NCBI GenBank assembly: GCA_028023455.1
Contig: JAQFVV010001022.1
Location: 64,001 to 128,000, forward strand
DNA: 64,000 nt
DNA from: Epiperipatus broadwayi
Lineage: Eukaryota; Onychophora; Udeonychophora; Euonychophora; Peripatidae
Reading direction: 5' to 3'
Position numbers and translations under genes: made by a program. Position 1 is the first letter of the stretch, and every line of letters begins with the position of its first letter. Of this stretch, positions 59,226 through 64,000 are shown piece after piece. The notes under the pieces are model-generated. The model was not told where the DNA came from and ran no database searches. It saw only the letters and a program-made list of their open reading frames with translations.

Positions 59226-62200
59226 TGAATATTTAAAATTTATTTCAGTAGTAAACAAAAATATCTATCAAATTAAGCCAAATTTATTACTTTCTGATAA
59301 ATAATAATGGTTTAATCTTAAATTCCATGTTGAACATGAAGATAATGAAAATGAAATGTGGAAGGGTCAAGAACAGTGAAATTTGACATCCACTTTTAAA
59401 AACCAGGAATATGGATTAAGGTTAACAACAACTAAATTAAGGTTTCTATTACACTATAAAACTTGTTCTTGCTTTCAATAGAGATGTTTAAAGTGACTGT
59501 TCAAATTTATAGTAAATGTATATATATGCTTATATACTGGGAATAAAATATTAACCTTTGTGAACAAAATAAATACCAGTGTAGTAGAGAGATCAACTCA
59601 AATATCAACATTCTATAACAGAAATTATTAAAAAAAAAGGAAAAATACTGTCTTAATAGATTTTAACTACTATAATGCTATGTATTGAAGGCAGCTTATT
59701 TCACATATCTTACTGGAGATCTATGTTATATGTACATTGAAATTATTAATATACATTTTGTAATATAATAAGTGAATGGATAGACTGATAGTAAATATTA
59801 AAGAGATTATGATAATATTATCTGATGAATCCTACAGAAATTACCACATGTTGAAATCTGCATCCTATATAGATATATTACTATAATTGGATTACAAAAC
59901 TATAGGTCGCATATTAACTGTCTAAAGAAACTAAAATGCCTCATTGCTTTCAAGGAAATCATATTAGATTATTCTAGAAACAACTCTTAAATTTCCTTTC
60001 ATGTTATTTTTGTTTCACTCTTTATTGAATATCCATGAGACTGTATATGGATTTCATTACCCAGCCAAATGTTTCAATACTATTACAAAATGTTTGATTT
60101 CATTTAATTTTGTTATGTATATGTAGTAAAAATTATGCCATGTATGTATGTTGATATAATCTAAATAATCACCTATATATTCAATTGGAGGAAAGCAACT
60201 AATTCATTAAAGTATAAACAATAATTAAATGAAATTCAACACAGAATGTGATAAGCTTCAATTGCTGTATTAAATCAAAATTTGCAAAATTAGGTTAACA
60301 ACAATAAATATATGCAGCATGTATACAAACTAAGCCAAACTAATCATTAAAGCTTTGTTATCTATATACGTGTTGTATATACTTATTGTTATTACATTAT
60401 AGATTTAGACGAAGCAAGTACTCCTACATTAAAATTGGCTAAATGCATACTTTCCTTTAATTTGAAATAGGTATATTGTCCACCATCATTCATGGTATAA
60501 ATACACACATAGTCATCATATTTCATGTTCAATTGTAATAGATATATTAGGATAGCTACATCATATTTATAAAGTATAATAAATTAACATTGATATTTAT
60601 TGCATTCAGAATAATAAATCTTATTTATTTCACTTCTTATATTACACAAATAGAGTTAGCTACTCAGTAAGTCTTAACTCATAAATTGCTCAACATCATT
60701 CTAGACACTTATTTATACTATAATTTAAATTTATGTATGCATACTATATATGTGAGTGCTCATATTATATACTTGTGTATGTGCTGCAAACGTACAATTA
60801 ATAAAGAATATGCATTCTATTCTAACCAAAGTTTATCAACAAAATGCCAGTTATTATATATATTCAAAAGGGCTTGAAACAAAAAAAAGCATATATCATG
60901 ATTCCATAGAACAATATATGCCACACAACACATATTATGAGTAAGGCAATAATACACAATATTAATACACAATGTTTATCAATGGTTCCACATACTTGTA
61001 TTCATTCATTTATTCATTCACTCAGTGATCTGTAGATTACTGGAGGTATGTCAGCAAATCAAATTTGAAAAGATAAGAGTGCATATTATTATCATTTTTT
61101 ATAACAATATAATATTTGCATGAAAAATTTAATTATAACTTTCTTTTTCTCATCCTGCTTTAAAAAATTACTCTATTAACATAGATATCATAAAATTATA
61201 TTTAAGAATTTAATAATGCATAGATACATAATTAACTAACTATATATAGATTTATTGTTACATAATGAAATAAGAATTGATAGTGATAATAAAGAAAAAA
61301 TAAATCTTATTTCTCAAAATTATTTTTCAATTTACTTAAACATTTTATTTTTTTATCATTTGAAAAAATAAAAAAATAACTATGAATTCATAAAATTAGA
61401 TTTGATAAAATTTGGCAGAATAAATTGCATAGCTTTTCTTTTTGAATAACCAGAACTATATCATCTTATAAGTCAGTAGTTAATAAATTAATTAATGCTA
61501 TTTTAATCATCTTTAGGCAGTTTTTTTTCCATTAAATTTATATCAAATGATCAAATCTATTATTAATAATAGTATGAATACAGTTAATTTGTAAATTAAC
61601 TTCAACTTTTTGCATTCTAATTTTTTTCATATTATTCAAATTTCCTTTTAGAAATGAGAAGGGATTTTGGAAAAATAAAGATTTTATGGTTTGCTTAACC
61701 AGTTATTTTATATTTTATAAAAAGACCAAAATTTGAAGTTTTCCCATGAGACCAAAAATTAGTAAACATGTTTAAATATACATGTAGTTACACACGTGCA
61801 CATTAATATCTTTTTCATCAATAATTTTTAAAAATTAAAATATTAAGCTTAATGTAGTATGTGTTATAATGTATATTCAATTGAATGGTATTTTAGTATT
61901 GGTAAACTTTTAAGTTAATGAATTTTATTTCCAACAGGAATAAAATTAATTCTGTTTGTATTTATTCTATTACTTCAAAAATCAATTTTTTTTTTAGTGT
62001 ACTTTTACAATATGTATATCTAACAGTTTTAAATTATCATAACAATAAAAGGTAATTGTGTAGGCATTTAAGTAGAATTATTTTCAATTGCTGTAATCAT
62101 TATCACCTGAATTGGTCTGTCTCGATTTCTTTAAAGCTTCTAAAAAGAAACCAAGAGTCTTCTTTCAACTAATAGCAAACTCTTTTCTGCAGGCATAAAA

Positions 62201-62840
62201 AGATAGGATTTTTTTTGTATTGTGTTAATTTTGAAATTGAGAAGTTTGTCTTGATGAGAAAACTATTAATAGCGGATTTATAATTTAATTGTGGCTAGTG
62301 ATTTAATTAAAAATTAGTATACTTAGTTTATTATAGTGACTAGTTTTGATTTTGACATTATATATTGTACCGGAAACTCTTTTACAGCTGCTGATGGTTG
62401 TATTTATACAAACGATTCATATATATATATATAAACATCCACACACAGATAATGCGTTCAATGTATATATATAAATTATTCTAACACAATATTATCTTGT
62501 CAGTTTATCCAAAGATTAATTGACAAAACAAATTTCAGTTAATGACATTTAATTAAAATGGATCTTGATGATGATGATGATCAAAACTTCTGTTCTTTAT
62601 ATAAATACTTATATAAGATACGTTGATTATATTCCCTGGTTACTATACATAAATTCCTGAGGATTTCAACAGTTATTCATAAGGATTTACTTAAATGTAC
62701 ATATTTTAACTTCATTAATCCACATTCAGGATTCAATTTTCACATAAGAAAGATCACATAAGGAATCTTTTACCCTCTGGCATCATCATCACAGTTCTTA
62801 TGCACTCAAGATCAATGGAGAATTTATATATATATTGTTC
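59226..62840. other. AT-rich non-coding DNA
   Basis: No supported gene. Contains (TA)n near 62419-62431 and a (GAT)n run at about 62567-62581. Frames at 60686-60877 and 60756-60944 overlap each other and have no motif. Confidence 0.55.
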
Positions 62841-62905
62841 TTATAATAGTTTTTTAATTAACGAACATTTTACTTGTATTATGTATAGGCATTAGTGAGA
62901 TTACT
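62841..62905 (+). repeat. Penelope-type terminal tail fragment
   Basis: 'taatagttttttaattaacg', then 'acattttacttgta', matches the tail after the Penelope copy at 14535-14575. It is an isolated fragment with no coding sequence beside it. Confidence 0.45.
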
Positions 62906-63072
62906 AAGAGAATGATGCACAGACAACAAAATAATTAAGAATATTATTTTAGATAATCTTGATAGACTTTAGAAATTATCTATAAATATTTTTATTTGAT
63001 AATTAAAATAATAAATTAACAAATATTATTAAAAAATATTGAAGATTAACTATAAATATACACAGGTGTTTA

Positions 63073-63114
<42 letters not shown>
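63073..63114. repeat. compound (CA)n(TA)n microsatellite
   Basis: An uninterrupted (CA)n tract runs straight into a (TA)n tract. Likely polymorphic in length. Confidence 0.95.
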
Positions 63115-63369
63115 GTTTAAGTTAAAATAAAATTCATTAGATATCAGAAAACAGTTGTTAAAATATATGGACGGCATTTATATTTTAAGAAAGTCTCTTA
63201 TATGTATATATAATTTTACATTTATACTACACTTTAGTAATTTTACTACTGGATAGGAGGATAAGTTCAGGTTTGAAATATGGTAATCCCTTCTGATTGA
63301 CTATAGCTGGACATTTTTTTTTGGTTCTGATTAGTCTATTGATAAAATATGCAGGCAATATAAATGCAG

Positions 63370-63493
63370 GCTTGGAAACAATTCTCCCTTGGGAAAAGCT
63401 ATGTTTCAGCAGCTCCTGTCTCAGAACCTCTCCTAGATGACTCTTTGAAGTTGAAAAGATCACATCATTCTGGAACTGACTGGAATACTTCAG
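63370..63493 (+). CDS. weak candidate internal exon
   Basis: Between 'aaatgcag' (AG at 63368-63369) and 'cag|gtgggt' (GT at 63494-63495), a plus-strand frame encodes a hydrophilic Ser/Leu/Lys-rich segment: KSYVSAAPVSEPLLDDSLKL, then KRSHHSGTDWNTS. Composition is clearly less AT-biased than the surroundings, and the donor matches consensus well. Against it, the acceptor lacks a good pyrimidine tract, the exon is short, and I do not recognise the protein. A minus frame (63463-63227) overlaps and is equally unproven. Confidence 0.25.
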
Positions 63494-63499
63494 GTGGGT

Positions 63500-64000
63500 T
63501 CAGACAATTGTGTTTGTTCTTCTTACTTCAAATATTTTTGACATTCTAGCTGGGTTTGTGTCAGTACTTAAATATATTATAAAAACAATCTTTCTCGCTA
63601 ATGTAGAATGCTTCCACAGATAGAATTAAAATCTTTGTTGGATTATTCAATGCAGGCAATATGTACTTTGGCTCTCTACATATGTCATTGTTTTCCTCTT
63701 TTTTTCTCTTTTTTAGCATTTTCTTATCAAGATCAACTTTTCCCCAAAAACCCTAGTTTGTTTTCTTTCCCGTTTAATCCTGTTTGCTTTTAATGGTTTC
63801 CCACAAATCGGCTTTCATTTTTTGTAATTCTTTAAATATCCCTAATTATAGATTGCTTTATTTGAATTTAACTTTAATTAAATTTTATCATGAATCTTAA
63901 TGATCCTGTAGTTTGTTTTTGATTTTTTTTCTTTTTGATAGATTTTAACTTTAAATAAATTTTAAACAAGATTGCAAAATATAATTTTGTTTTATAACTT
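63500..64000. other. non-coding DNA to window end
   Basis: No gene was supported. The plus frame 63608-63793 is Phe/Leu/Ser/Pro-rich and pyrimidine-driven, without a motif. Confidence 0.45.

Overview
This is an AT-rich (roughly three-quarters A+T by eye) metazoan genomic window, dominated by decayed transposable elements. It has no prokaryotic-style gene organisation and no complete, confidently identifiable host gene. The element mix is a non-LTR retrotransposon with a zinc-knuckle ORF1 and APE-type endonuclease, several Penelope-like relics, RTE-type reverse transcriptase ends, LTR retrotransposons with very long LTRs, non-autonomous hAT elements and tRNA-derived SINEs. That suits a repeat-rich invertebrate such as a mollusc or cephalopod, but the sequence alone does not fix the taxon.

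Layout. 1-8.4 kb is AT-rich intergenic or intronic DNA. It holds a dispersed repeat (232-570, second copy at 58.9 kb), tRNA-SINE-like pieces, a 462-bp hAT element nested inside a SINE with a near-perfect 8-bp target duplication, and a possible 3'-terminal coding exon (6928-7041, minus). 8.45-12.87 kb is a minus-strand non-LTR retrotransposon: two 5' tandem monomers, a broken ORF1 with a CCHC knuckle, a broken endonuclease domain, and no recognisable reverse transcriptase. 13.1-14.55 kb holds two Penelope 3' ends joined in inverted orientation. 20.3-21.25 kb is a Penelope RT relic beside a 46-bp near-perfect palindrome. 26.7-27.4 kb is a striking 683-bp foldback element with 295-bp arms. 27.8-29.8 kb looks like a long LTR that ends at a tRNA-Lys-type primer binding site. 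32.4-33.1 kb is a Penelope endonuclease-end relic, and a sibling copy lies in the opposite orientation at 47.8-48.4 kb. A second hAT copy lies at 33.7-34.2 kb.

36.5-47.4 kb is the main object: two ~3.0-kb direct repeats (LTR-like) flank a 4.9-kb interior. The interior carries minus-strand ORFs: a coiled-coil, gag-like ORF, then an ORF in the -1 frame that overlaps it by 52 bp. This second ORF is Glu-rich and ends in what looks like the C-terminal end of a Gypsy-type RNase H. A possible primer binding site and a degenerate minisatellite array also lie in the interior. This is best read as an internally deleted Gypsy-like retrotransposon on the minus strand.

48.4-64 kb is again mostly AT-rich non-coding DNA with two RTE relics (50.2-51.3 and 52.8-53.4 kb), dispersed repeats, microsatellites, and one weak candidate exon near 63.4 kb. 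Nothing here forms a working pathway. The genes are parasitic elements at different stages of decay.
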